Shown here piece after piece: positions 22,526-29,754 of a DNA stretch of 32,954 nucleotides. Position 1 is the stretch's first letter; every line of letters begins with the position of its first letter. The notes beneath the pieces are model-generated. The model had not been told where the DNA came from. It made no database searches and was given only the letters and a program-made list of their open reading frames with translations. Source of the stretch: DAHVFK01 sp035310985. GTDB taxonomy: Bacteria > Pseudomonadota > Gammaproteobacteria > Burkholderiales > SG8-39. The stretch is from positions 1 through 32,954 of the forward strand of contig DATGDH010000054.1 of NCBI GenBank assembly GCA_035310985.1, in the 5' to 3' direction. The translations under genes and the position numbers were made by a program.

Positions 22526-24291
22526 CCGATACCCCCGAGGTAGGCTTCGATCACGGCCGGGTTCGCCTGGATCTCGCGCGGCAGCCCCTCGGCGATCTTC
22601 TCGCCGAAATCCATCACCACCAGGCGGTCGACCAGCCCCATGACGAAGTCCATGTCGTGCTCGACCAGCAGGATGCTCATTCCCTCGGCGCGCAGGCGCA
22701 GCAGCAAAGCGGCGAGCGCCTGCTTTTCCTGCAGGCGCAAGCCGGCCGCCGGCTCGTCCAGCAGGAGCAGCACCGGGTCGGCCGCAAGCGCGCGCGCGAT
22801 CTCGACCAGGCGCTGCTGGCCGAGCGCGAGGCTCGCGCTCGGCTCTTCCAGCTGCCGACCGAGCCCGACGCGCTCGACCTGCAGGGACGCTTCGCGCAGC
22901 AGCCGCTGCTCCTCCGCGCGGTCCAGCCGCAGCATCGCCGCGAGCGTGCCCTTGGCGCCGCGCAAATGCGCGCCAATCGCGACATTCTCGAGCACGGACA
23001 TGCGCCCGACGAGGTTCACGTGCTGAAAGGTGCGTGCGATGCCCAGGCGCGCGATGCGCCGCGCGGCCAGCGTGTCGATGCGGGCGCCGCGGAAGCGCAC
23101 CTCGCCGCCGTCCGCCGGTAGCACGCCGGTGACCAGGTTGAACACGGTGCTCTTGCCGGCGCCGTTCGGGCCGATGAGGCCGAGGATCGTGCCGCTGCTC
23201 ATCTCGATCGACAGGCTGCGCACCGCGGCGAGGCCGCCGAAGCTTTTCTGCACGCCCGAGAGCGCGAGCAGCGGCTCGCCCGCGGCCGGGCGGGCGCGGC
23301 GGCGCAGCTCCGTCCCCGCGTCCGCGGAGCGCGCCGGCATGGCGCGCCGCGGCCGGCCGAGCCGCGCCAGCACCGGCATGAGGCCGTCGCGCGCGCGGTG
23401 CAGGAGCGCCAGCATCAACAGGCCGAACACGATCACCTCGTAGTTTCCGCTTTGCTCGAACAGCCTCGGCAGGAGGTCCTTGAGCCACTCCTTGAGCATC
23501 GTCAGAAGCGCTGCGCCGAGCACCGCGCCCCAGACCTGGCTCGCGCCGCCCACCACCGCCATGAACAGGTACTCGATGCCCGCGTTGACGGTGAAGGCGC
23601 CCGGGCTGACGTAGCGCGTGAAATGCGCGTACAGCCAGCCCGACAGGCCTGCGAGCAGCGCCGCGTAGAGGAAGATCACGAGCTTCAGGCGCGCGGTGTC
23701 GATGCCGAAGCTCTCGGCCATGGTGCCGCGGAAGCGCAACGCGCGCACGGCGCGGCCGGCGCGCGAGTCGAGCAGGTTGCGCGCGGCGAGCAGCGCCGCG
23801 AATGCGGCCAGCCAGATGAGTGCGTAGGAGCCGCGTCCCGTGTCCACCGTCCAGCGGAACACCTTGAGCGCCGGAACCTCGCCGATGCCGTCGTACTTGC
23901 CCAGCAGCTCCATGTTGCCGAACAGGAAGTACACGCTGATGCCCCAGGCGATGGTGGAGAGCGGCAGGTAGTGCCCCGAGAGCCGCACGGTCATAACGCC
24001 GAGCGCGAGCGCCACCAGCCCCGTGAGCGCCAGCCCGGCCGCGAGCCCGAGCCACGGCGAGACGCCGTAGTGCGTCGTGAGGACGGCCGTCGCGTAGGCC
24101 CCGATGCCGACGAAGGCCTGCTGGCCGAACGACATCATTCCGGCGACGCCCGTGAGCAGCACCAGGCCGAGCGCGACCAGCGTGGCGAGGCCGACGTAGT
24201 TCATCAGCGTGACGTAGAAATCCGACAGCACGAACGGCGCGGCGAGCAGCGAGGCCGCCAGCAGCGCGAGCGCCGCGCGGCGGCCGATCAC
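22522..24291 (-). CDS. livM-livG: Fused LivM permease - LivG ATPase
   Basis: 589 residues from the GTG at 24291, which overlaps the livH stop (GTGA). Residues 1 to about 320 form the LivM-type membrane domain, with several hydrophobic helices and the signature GLVLLTGVAGMMSFGQQAFVG. A basic, Pro/Arg-rich linker (about 320-342) leads into LivG: Walker A GLIGPNGAGKST, Q-loop ARTFQHVNLVG, signature SLALGQQRLVEIARAL, LLLLDEPAAGL and the terminal IEAYLGG. The signature has LALGQQR where LSYGQQR is common. A LivM-LivG fusion is a known arrangement in proteobacterial aromatic-acid transporters and keeps permease and ATPase at 1:1. Confidence 0.93.
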   Translation of the reverse strand: MIGRRAALALLAASLLAAPFVLSDFYVTLMNYVGLATLVALGLVLLTGVAGMMSFGQQAFVGIGAYATAVLTTHYGVSPWLGLAAGLALTGLVALALGVMTVRLSGHYLPLSTIAWGISVYFLFGNMELLGKYDGIGEVPALKVFRWTVDTGRGSYALIWLAAFAALLAARNLLDSRAGRAVRALRFRGTMAESFGIDTARLKLVIFLYAALLAGLSGWLYAHFTRYVSPGAFTVNAGIEYLFMAVVGGASQVWGAVLGAALLTMLKEWLKDLLPRLFEQSGNYEVIVFGLLMLALLHRARDGLMPVLARLGRPRRAMPARSADAGTELRRRARPAAGEPLLALSGVQKSFGGLAAVRSLSIEMSSGTILGLIGPNGAGKSTVFNLVTGVLPADGGEVRFRGARIDTLAARRIARLGIARTFQHVNLVGRMSVLENVAIGAHLRGAKGTLAAMLRLDRAEEQRLLREASLQVERVGLGRQLEEPSASLALGQQRLVEIARALAADPVLLLLDEPAAGLRLQEKQALAALLLRLRAEGMSILLVEHDMDFVMGLVDRLVVMDFGEKIAEGLPREIQANPAVIEAYLGGIG

Positions 24292-25328
24292 TCCTCTTCC
24301 TCTTCGACGTGGCGCGAGCGCAACGACAGCCATACCAGCATCGGGATGATCGAGGTGAAGACGATGACTTCCTTGAAGGGGCTCGCCCAGAACGAGGAGA
24401 AGGACTCGAGCAAACCGAGGGCGAGCGCTCCGAGCGCGGCGAGCGGGTAGCTCGCCATGCCCCCCAGGATGGCGCCGACGAAGCCCTTCAGACCGATGAG
24501 GAAGCCGGTGTCGTAGTACAGGGTGGTGATCGACGACACCAGGATCCCGGTCACCGCGCCGATGAAGGCGGCGAGCAGGAAGCTGAGCTGTCCCATGAGC
24601 ACGGTGGGAATGCCGACCAGGCGCGCGCCCACGCGGTTGATCGCCGTGGCGCGCAGCGCCTTGCCGTACATCGTATGCTCGAAGAGCAGCCACAGCGCGA
24701 AGATCAGGATCAGGCTCGCGGCGACCACGAACAGGCTCTGCGCGCTCACCTCCACCACGCCGAGCCTAAAGCGCGCGTCCCAGAACGACGACGAGCGCAG
24801 CCCCTCGCCGCCGAAGAAGACGAGCGACAGTCCGGTCAGCACGTAATGCACCGCCATCGACACGATAAACAGCACCAGCACCGAGGCGCCGGCGAGCGGC
24901 TGGTAGGCGATGCGGTAGACGATCGGGCCGAGCGGCACCACCATGGCCATCACGAGCAGCACCTGCACCCAATGGGCGAACCTGTGGGGCGCCGCCCAGG
25001 CGACGAGCAGCGCGACCGCAATCGGCAGCACGACGTACAGCGCGATGACGCGCGGCAGGCGGCGCCACGCGCGCGCCCGCAGCGCGGCGAGCCCGTCGAC
25101 GGCCGCCGCCGCGAGGCCGCCGAACGCCAGGATGTAGATCGTGCCGGGCGTGCGTCCCGCCTCGAGCAGCGACAGCGAGAGCGCGGCGAAGGTGATGAAC
25201 TCGCCCTGCGGCACGAAGATCACGCGCGTCACGGCGAACACCAGCATGAGCGCGAGCGCGAGCAGCGCGTACAGGGCGCCGTTGGTGACGCCGTCCTGCA
25301 CCAGCCAGAGGAAGATATCCGCGTTCAT
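24288..25328 (-). CDS. livH: Branched-chain/aromatic acid ABC transporter permease LivH
   Basis: 346 residues, somewhat longer than E. coli LivH (about 308). Multiple membrane helices; GALYALLALALMLVFAVTRVIFVPQGEF is the LivH N-terminal signature, with AINRVGARLVGI and FLIGLKGFVGAILGGMASYPLAALGAL near the end. The C-terminus is a short acidic tail of five Glu. The extra length lies in the loops after helix 2 (about 75-110). The gene is separated from livK by 56 bp containing a hairpin. Confidence 0.93.
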   Translation of the reverse strand: MNADIFLWLVQDGVTNGALYALLALALMLVFAVTRVIFVPQGEFITFAALSLSLLEAGRTPGTIYILAFGGLAAAAVDGLAALRARAWRRLPRVIALYVVLPIAVALLVAWAAPHRFAHWVQVLLVMAMVVPLGPIVYRIAYQPLAGASVLVLFIVSMAVHYVLTGLSLVFFGGEGLRSSSFWDARFRLGVVEVSAQSLFVVAASLILIFALWLLFEHTMYGKALRATAINRVGARLVGIPTVLMGQLSFLLAAFIGAVTGILVSSITTLYYDTGFLIGLKGFVGAILGGMASYPLAALGALALGLLESFSSFWASPFKEVIVFTSIIPMLVWLSLRSRHVEEEEE

Positions 25329-25329
25329 G

Positions 25330-25361
25330 CAAACGAAAAGGGGACGGTCGCCCGTCCCCTT
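25330..25361 (-). terminator. Hairpin between livK and livH (leaky terminator / mRNA stabiliser)
   Basis: Perfect 10-bp inverted repeat, AAGGGGACGG at 25338-25347 and CCGTCCCCTT at 25352-25361, with a 4-nt loop. Read on the minus strand it is followed by a T-rich stretch (TTCGTTT), so it resembles a weak Rho-independent terminator. It follows livK by 23 bp and ends just before livH. This position would let the binding protein be made in excess of the permease. Confidence 0.7.
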
Positions 25362-25384
25362 CGCGCCCTAGCGAATCCGGCGCA

Positions 25385-26521
25385 TCACTTCATCAGCCGC
25401 CACTTGCCGTTTTCCACGCGCACCAGCACCCGCGCGCGCTCGTCCTCGCCGTTGTGGTTCTCCGGGGTGAGGTTGTACACGCCATGCGTGCCGACGACGT
25501 TCTTCACGTGCTCCAGCGCGTCGCGCAGCGCCGCGCGGAACTGCGGCGTGCCGGGCTGAGCCTTCTCGACCGCCGCCGGAATCGCGGCGCCGAGCAGGCT
25601 CACTGCGTCGGCGGTGTAGCCGGCGAACGCGTTGCGCGTGCCCGGGCCGAACTTCTCCTCGTAGCGCGTGGTGAACGCGAGCGCCACTTTCTTCACCGGG
25701 TTGCTGTCCGGCAGCTCTTCCGGAACGATCAGCGGCCCCGTCGGGGCGATCGCGCCCTCGACCTTCTTGCCGCCCACCTTGATGAATTCGGCGTTCACGG
25801 TGCCGTGGTTGTGGTAGATCCTGCCCTTGTAGCCATGGTCGACCAGCGCGATGTGCGGCAGCGCGCCGCCCGTGCCCGAGCCGCCGACGACGACGGCGTC
25901 CGGGTTCGCGGCGAGGATCTTGAGCACCTGCCCGGTCACGCTGGTATCGGCGCGCGCATAGCGCTCGTTCGTGACGACCTTGTAGCCGTATTTCGCCGCC
26001 CAGTGCTCGGTCGCCTTGTACATCAGGTCGCCCCAGGCGTCCGAGAAGCCGATGTAGCCGACGGTCTTGACGTGGTGCTTCTCCATGTCCTGGGCGACCG
26101 CGCTCATCATGAGCTCGGTCGGCTGCGGCACCGAAAACGTCCACTTGAATTGGTCCGGCTTCACCGCGATCGGGGTGAGGCACAGGAAGGGAGTCTGCGT
26201 CTCGGTCGCGACCTGCGCGATCTGGAGCGAGGAGGGCACTCCGTTCGAGCCCATCACCACGTCGACCTTGTCCTCGGTGATGAGCTTGCGCGCGTTCTTG
26301 CCGGCGGTCGTGGCGTCCGAGCCGTCCTCGAGGATGATGTACTTGACGTGCTGGCCGCCGAGGGTGTCCGGCATCAGCTGGAAGGCGTTCTTGTAATGGA
26401 TGCCGAGCGAGGCGCCGGGCCCGGTGGCGCCGAGCGTCACGCCGACGGTGACGTCGGCCCGCGCGGCGGTCGCGCCGAGCGCCCCTGCGGCAAGCAATGC
26501 GATGGCAAGCGTGCGTTGCAT
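25385..26521 (-). CDS. livK: Periplasmic substrate-binding protein LivK type
   Basis: 378 residues, Peripla_BP_6 family. The signal peptide MQRTLAIALLAAGALGATAARA is followed by a likely cleavage before DVTVGVTLG. The mature protein shows GPGASLGIHYKNAF, LEDGSDATTAGKNARKLI, VDVVMGSNG and GYIGFSDAWGD, as in amino-acid and aromatic-acid binding proteins. It supplies ligand to LivHMGF. The ATG at 26521 is fixed by a strong AGGAGG (26529-26534) at 7-nt spacing and by the signal peptide; longer in-frame starts have no such support. The ligand is unknown, and the neighbourhood suggests the substrate of the acyl-CoA operon. Confidence 0.94.
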   Translation of the reverse strand: MQRTLAIALLAAGALGATAARADVTVGVTLGATGPGASLGIHYKNAFQLMPDTLGGQHVKYIILEDGSDATTAGKNARKLITEDKVDVVMGSNGVPSSLQIAQVATETQTPFLCLTPIAVKPDQFKWTFSVPQPTELMMSAVAQDMEKHHVKTVGYIGFSDAWGDLMYKATEHWAAKYGYKVVTNERYARADTSVTGQVLKILAANPDAVVVGGSGTGGALPHIALVDHGYKGRIYHNHGTVNAEFIKVGGKKVEGAIAPTGPLIVPEELPDSNPVKKVALAFTTRYEEKFGPGTRNAFAGYTADAVSLLGAAIPAAVEKAQPGTPQFRAALRDALEHVKNVVGTHGVYNLTPENHNGEDERARVLVRVENGKWRLMK

Positions 26522-26549
26522 GATTCCCCCTCCTGAAAGTGGTTCGGCC

Positions 26550-26578
26550 TCTATAATCCGCCGCCCGAGGGGTGTCAA
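26550..26578 (-). promoter_or_regulatory. Sigma70-type promoter of livK
   Basis: On the minus strand TTGACA (26573-26578) is a perfect -35. A 17-bp spacer leads to TATAGA (26550-26555) as -10. Transcription would start near 26542, giving a leader of about 20 nt that carries the AGGAGG of livK. Confidence 0.7.
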
Positions 26579-26726
26579 TCGACGCAGATCAAGAATTCGG
26601 CTTCCCGTGCGCGAGGACATCCCTTCGGCAGGCGACTGAATCCTTTGACAGCGAATTGAAACCCCATGACGTCGCGCAGGCCGCCGAATAGCTGCCGTTC
26701 TCTCCCTCAAGGCACGGCAATGCGCG

Positions 26727-27218
26727 TCAGGCAAGGTGCGCGAGAGGCAGCGCGGTGGTTTCCTTGATCCGCTCGAGCACGAAGTTCGTGCGGATGTCGA
26801 TCACGCCGGGCTGCTTGAGCAGCTTCTCCATGATGAACCGCGAATAGTGCTCGAGATCCTCCACCTGCACGCGCATCAGGTAGTCCATGTCGCCGGTCAT
26901 GGAGAAGCACGCGATGACCTCGGGCCAGGCCTGCACCGCGCGCGTGAACTGGTCGACGGGCATCTTGCCGCGCTTCTCCAGCTTCACGGTGACGAAGGCG
27001 AGCAGTCCCAAGCCCACCTGCAGCGCGTCGAGCAGCGCTGCGTAGCCGCGAATGATGCCGGCCCGCTCGAGCCCGCGCACCCGGCGCAGGCAGGGCGAGG
27101 GCGATAGCGCCACGCGCTCGGCCAGCTCTTGGTTGCTGAGCCGGCCGTCGTCCTGCAGCTGCTCCAGGATGCGGCGATCGATGCGATCGAGACGCAGCTT
27201 TTTGGCCGTTTTTGGCAT
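26727..27218 (-). CDS. Lrp/AsnC-family transcriptional regulator
   Basis: 163 residues from the ATG at 27218. The N-terminal helix-turn-helix LDRIDRRILEQLQDDGRLSNQELAERVALSPSPCLRRVRGLE is classic Lrp/AsnC. The C-terminal RAM domain (about 70-150) contains VQAWPEVIACFSMTGDMDYLMRV, the effector and oligomer interface. Members respond to amino acids. It is divergent from iorA across 101 bp with a repeated TTTATTGCGC, so control of the ior operon by amino or 2-keto acid levels is likely. It could also act on livK downstream. No strong Shine-Dalgarno precedes the ATG. Confidence 0.92.
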   Translation of the reverse strand: MPKTAKKLRLDRIDRRILEQLQDDGRLSNQELAERVALSPSPCLRRVRGLERAGIIRGYAALLDALQVGLGLLAFVTVKLEKRGKMPVDQFTRAVQAWPEVIACFSMTGDMDYLMRVQVEDLEHYSRFIMEKLLKQPGVIDIRTNFVLERIKETTALPLAHLA

Positions 27219-27269
27219 TTTATTGCGCAAGTGTCGGTCCAGACGCACGAGAATGCAAGTTTATTGCGC
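27219..27269. promoter_or_regulatory. Two direct repeats, candidate Lrp-type operators
   Basis: TTTATTGCGC occurs at 27219-27228 and again at 27260-27269, 41 bp apart (about four helical turns), in the divergent region between the Lrp gene and iorA. The first copy continues into the palindrome TTGCGCAA (27223-27230). These are AT-rich islands in GC-rich DNA. Same-face spacing suits an octameric Lrp-type protein. No convincing -35/-10 pair for iorA was found by eye. Confidence 0.5.
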
Positions 27270-27319
27270 GCCCGGAGGCATAGACTGGTGCGAGGAGGCG
27301 GCGCGGACGCGCACCCACC

Positions 27320-29167
27320 ATGAGCGCGGTACCTCAGGCAGACATCAGTTCGACGGGAGTGCGCGAATTCCTGTCGGGGAACGAGGCCGTGGCGCGCGGC
27401 GCCTGGGAAGCGGGCGTCGAGGTCGCGGCCGCCTATCCCGGCACGCCGTCGACCGAGATCCTGGAAGCGCTCGCCGGCATGCCCGGTGTGTACGCGGAGT
27501 GGTCCACCAACGAGAAGGTGGCGCTCGAGGTGGCGCTCGGCGCATCGATGACGGGTCGGCGCGCCCTGACCGCGATGAAGCACGTGGGCCTGAACGTCGC
27601 GGCGGACTCCCTGATGACGATGGGACTGGTCGGCGTCAAGGCGGGCCTGGTGATCGCGGTATCGGACGACATCGGTTTTTCCTCCTCGCAGAACGAGCAG
27701 GACTCGCGCTTCTGGGGGCGGTTCGTGCACGTGCCGGTGCTCGAGCCGGCCGATGCGGGCGAGGCGCGCGCCATGGCTCGCGATGCGTTCGAGCTCTCCG
27801 AGCGGCACCAGGTGCCGGTGCTGCTGCGGCTGACGACGCGCGTGTCGCACGTCAGGCGCACGCTCGTCGCGAGCGCGCGCGCAGCGCAGGACGCCTCGCG
27901 CCACGGATACCGGCGCGAGGTCGAGCGCTGGATCATCACGCCGAACCACGTGGGCCGGCGGCTCGAGTTGCGCGCACAGCGGGACGCCGCGCTCGCAGAA
28001 GAGTCGGCGGCCTCCGGCTGGAACGTGCTCGAGTCCGGCTCCGACGCGCGCGTCGGCTTCGTGGTCTCCGGCGCCGCCTATCACGCCGTGCGCGAAGCCT
28101 TCCCGCACGCGCCGGTCCTCAAGCTGGGTTTTTCCCATCCGCTGCCGCTCGCGCTCGCGCGGCGCCTCGCGGAAATGGCCGAGCGGATCGTCGTCGTGGA
28201 GGAAAGCGAGCCGCTCGTGGAAGGCGAGCTGAGGGCGGCGCAGATCCCGGTGCACGGGAAGGACGTCCTGCCGCTACAGGGAGAGATGACGGCGGCGGTC
28301 GTCGAGCGCGCCGTCGGGCGCCTGCTCGGCAGCGCGCCCGCCGACACGTCCGAAAGCGCCAAGCCGCGCAAGGTTTTCCCCCGCCCGCCGACGCTTTGCG
28401 CAGGCTGCCCGTACATGGGCGTGTACTTCTGGCTTGGCCAGCTCAAGGATACGATCATCTGCGGCGACATCGGCTGCTATACGCTCGGTTGCGGCGAGCC
28501 CTGGAACGCCATGGACAGCATCATCTCGATGGGCGCGTCGCTCGGCGTGGCGCACGGCATGGCGAAGGCGTTCGAAGGCGATCGGGCCGCGAAGCCGGTG
28601 CTCGCCGTCATCGGCGATTCCACCTTCCTGCATACTGGCATGCCGGCGCTCGCGAACATCGCCTACCAGGGCGCGAACGTGACGGTGCTGCTGCTGGACA
28701 ACCGCGCGACCGCGATGACCGGCGGGCAGGACAACCCCGGCACGGGGCGCCGGCTGGACGGCGGCGATGCACCGCGGCTGGACTTCGCGAAGCTGGTGCA
28801 GGCGCTCGGCGTGCGGCCCGAGCGCATTCGCGTGGTCGATCCCTACGAGCTGCCGACGTTCTTCAAGGTGCTGCGCGAGGAAATGAAAGCGCCCGAGCCG
28901 TCGGTGCTGATCACGACGCGGCCGTGCGTCCTCATCCGCGATTTCGAGCGCCGTCCGCCGCTCAAGGTGCGCGACGACCACTGCAACGGCTGCGCGCGCT
29001 GCCTGGACGTAGGCTGTCCCGCGATCACCGTCACGCGCCGCGAGCGGCAGGAGCGCTCCAACGGCAAGGTAGTCGACCTCGCCTGGGTGCGCATCGAGGC
29101 CGGAATGTGCACCGGCTGCGATCTCTGCGCCAAGGCCTGCGCGCGCGGCGCGATCGTGCCGTCATGA
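27320..29167 (+). CDS. iorA: Indolepyruvate ferredoxin oxidoreductase, alpha subunit
   Basis: 615 residues. It oxidatively decarboxylates aryl pyruvates (indole-, phenyl-, hydroxyphenylpyruvate) to arylacetyl-CoA with ferredoxin. The N-terminal pyrimidine domain has AAYPGTPSTEILEAL and EWSTNEKVALEVALGAS. The TPP domain has LCAGCPYMG (about 360), CGDIGCYTLGCGEPWNAMDS and GDSTFLHTGMPAL. Two C-terminal 4Fe-4S motifs are CNGCARC...C (from C555) and CTGCDLCAKAC (from C597). This is the short split form known from archaea and anaerobes, not the fused protein of about 1150 residues common in proteobacteria. A GAGGAGG lies about 21 nt upstream, which is long for a ribosome site, but no in-frame start is closer. 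Confidence 0.94.
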   Translation: MSAVPQADISSTGVREFLSGNEAVARGAWEAGVEVAAAYPGTPSTEILEALAGMPGVYAEWSTNEKVALEVALGASMTGRRALTAMKHVGLNVAADSLMTMGLVGVKAGLVIAVSDDIGFSSSQNEQDSRFWGRFVHVPVLEPADAGEARAMARDAFELSERHQVPVLLRLTTRVSHVRRTLVASARAAQDASRHGYRREVERWIITPNHVGRRLELRAQRDAALAEESAASGWNVLESGSDARVGFVVSGAAYHAVREAFPHAPVLKLGFSHPLPLALARRLAEMAERIVVVEESEPLVEGELRAAQIPVHGKDVLPLQGEMTAAVVERAVGRLLGSAPADTSESAKPRKVFPRPPTLCAGCPYMGVYFWLGQLKDTIICGDIGCYTLGCGEPWNAMDSIISMGASLGVAHGMAKAFEGDRAAKPVLAVIGDSTFLHTGMPALANIAYQGANVTVLLLDNRATAMTGGQDNPGTGRRLDGGDAPRLDFAKLVQALGVRPERIRVVDPYELPTFFKVLREEMKAPEPSVLITTRPCVLIRDFERRPPLKVRDDHCNGCARCLDVGCPAITVTRRERQERSNGKVVDLAWVRIEAGMCTGCDLCAKACARGAIVPS

Positions 29168-29754
29168 GCACGGACGTCCTGGTCGTCGGCATCGGCGGAC
29201 AGGGGGTTATGACCGCGGCCGAAGCGATCGCCCGCGCCGCGCTCGAGGCGGGATTCGAGGTCACGAAGACCGAGGTCACCGGCATGTCGCAGCGCGGCGG
29301 AGTGGTGTGCTCGCAAGTGCGCATCGGCGAGCGCGTCGAGGCGAGCGAAATCCGGCCCGGCGCCGCGCGCCTGCTGATCGCGTTCGAAGCGGCGGAGGGA
29401 CTGCGCTGGAGCCATTACCTCGCGCAGGACGGCTGCGCGCTGGTCGACTCGTGGCGCGCAGTGCCTCCGATCGTGTCCTCCGGCGTGCACCGATATCCGG
29501 AGGATCCGGCCGGGGAGCTGCGCGCTGCCGGTCACCAGGTGCGGGAAATCGAGGCGCGCCGCACGGCGGAGCGGCTCGGCGACGCCCGCCTGGCCAACAG
29601 CGTCATGCTCGGCGCGGCGGCGAAGAGCCTACCGTTCCCTGAACCGCTGCTGCGTGCCCAGGTGCTGGGGCGTTTTCGCGGCGGGCTCGCGGCGGCCAAT
29701 TCCGCCGCGTTCGACGCCGGCCTCGCGCTGACTGTAACCAAGGAAGATTCATGA
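29164..29754 (+). CDS. iorB: Indolepyruvate ferredoxin oxidoreductase, beta subunit
   Basis: 196 residues, pyruvate ferredoxin oxidoreductase gamma-type domain. VVGIGGQGVMTAAEAIA at the N-terminus and TEVTGMSQRGGVVCSQVRIG are the family signatures. It completes the IorA catalytic unit. ATGA overlap with iorA and the next gene indicates coupled translation. Confidence 0.93.
   Translation: MSTDVLVVGIGGQGVMTAAEAIARAALEAGFEVTKTEVTGMSQRGGVVCSQVRIGERVEASEIRPGAARLLIAFEAAEGLRWSHYLAQDGCALVDSWRAVPPIVSSGVHRYPEDPAGELRAAGHQVREIEARRTAERLGDARLANSVMLGAAAKSLPFPEPLLRAQVLGRFRGGLAAANSAAFDAGLALTVTKEDS

Noticed and set aside
26579..26726. Possible small gene or RNA between livK and the Lrp gene
   Set aside because: The 148-bp stretch has no convincing start with ribosome site, no stable inverted repeat and no tRNA-like fold that I could see; it looks like a plain upstream region.
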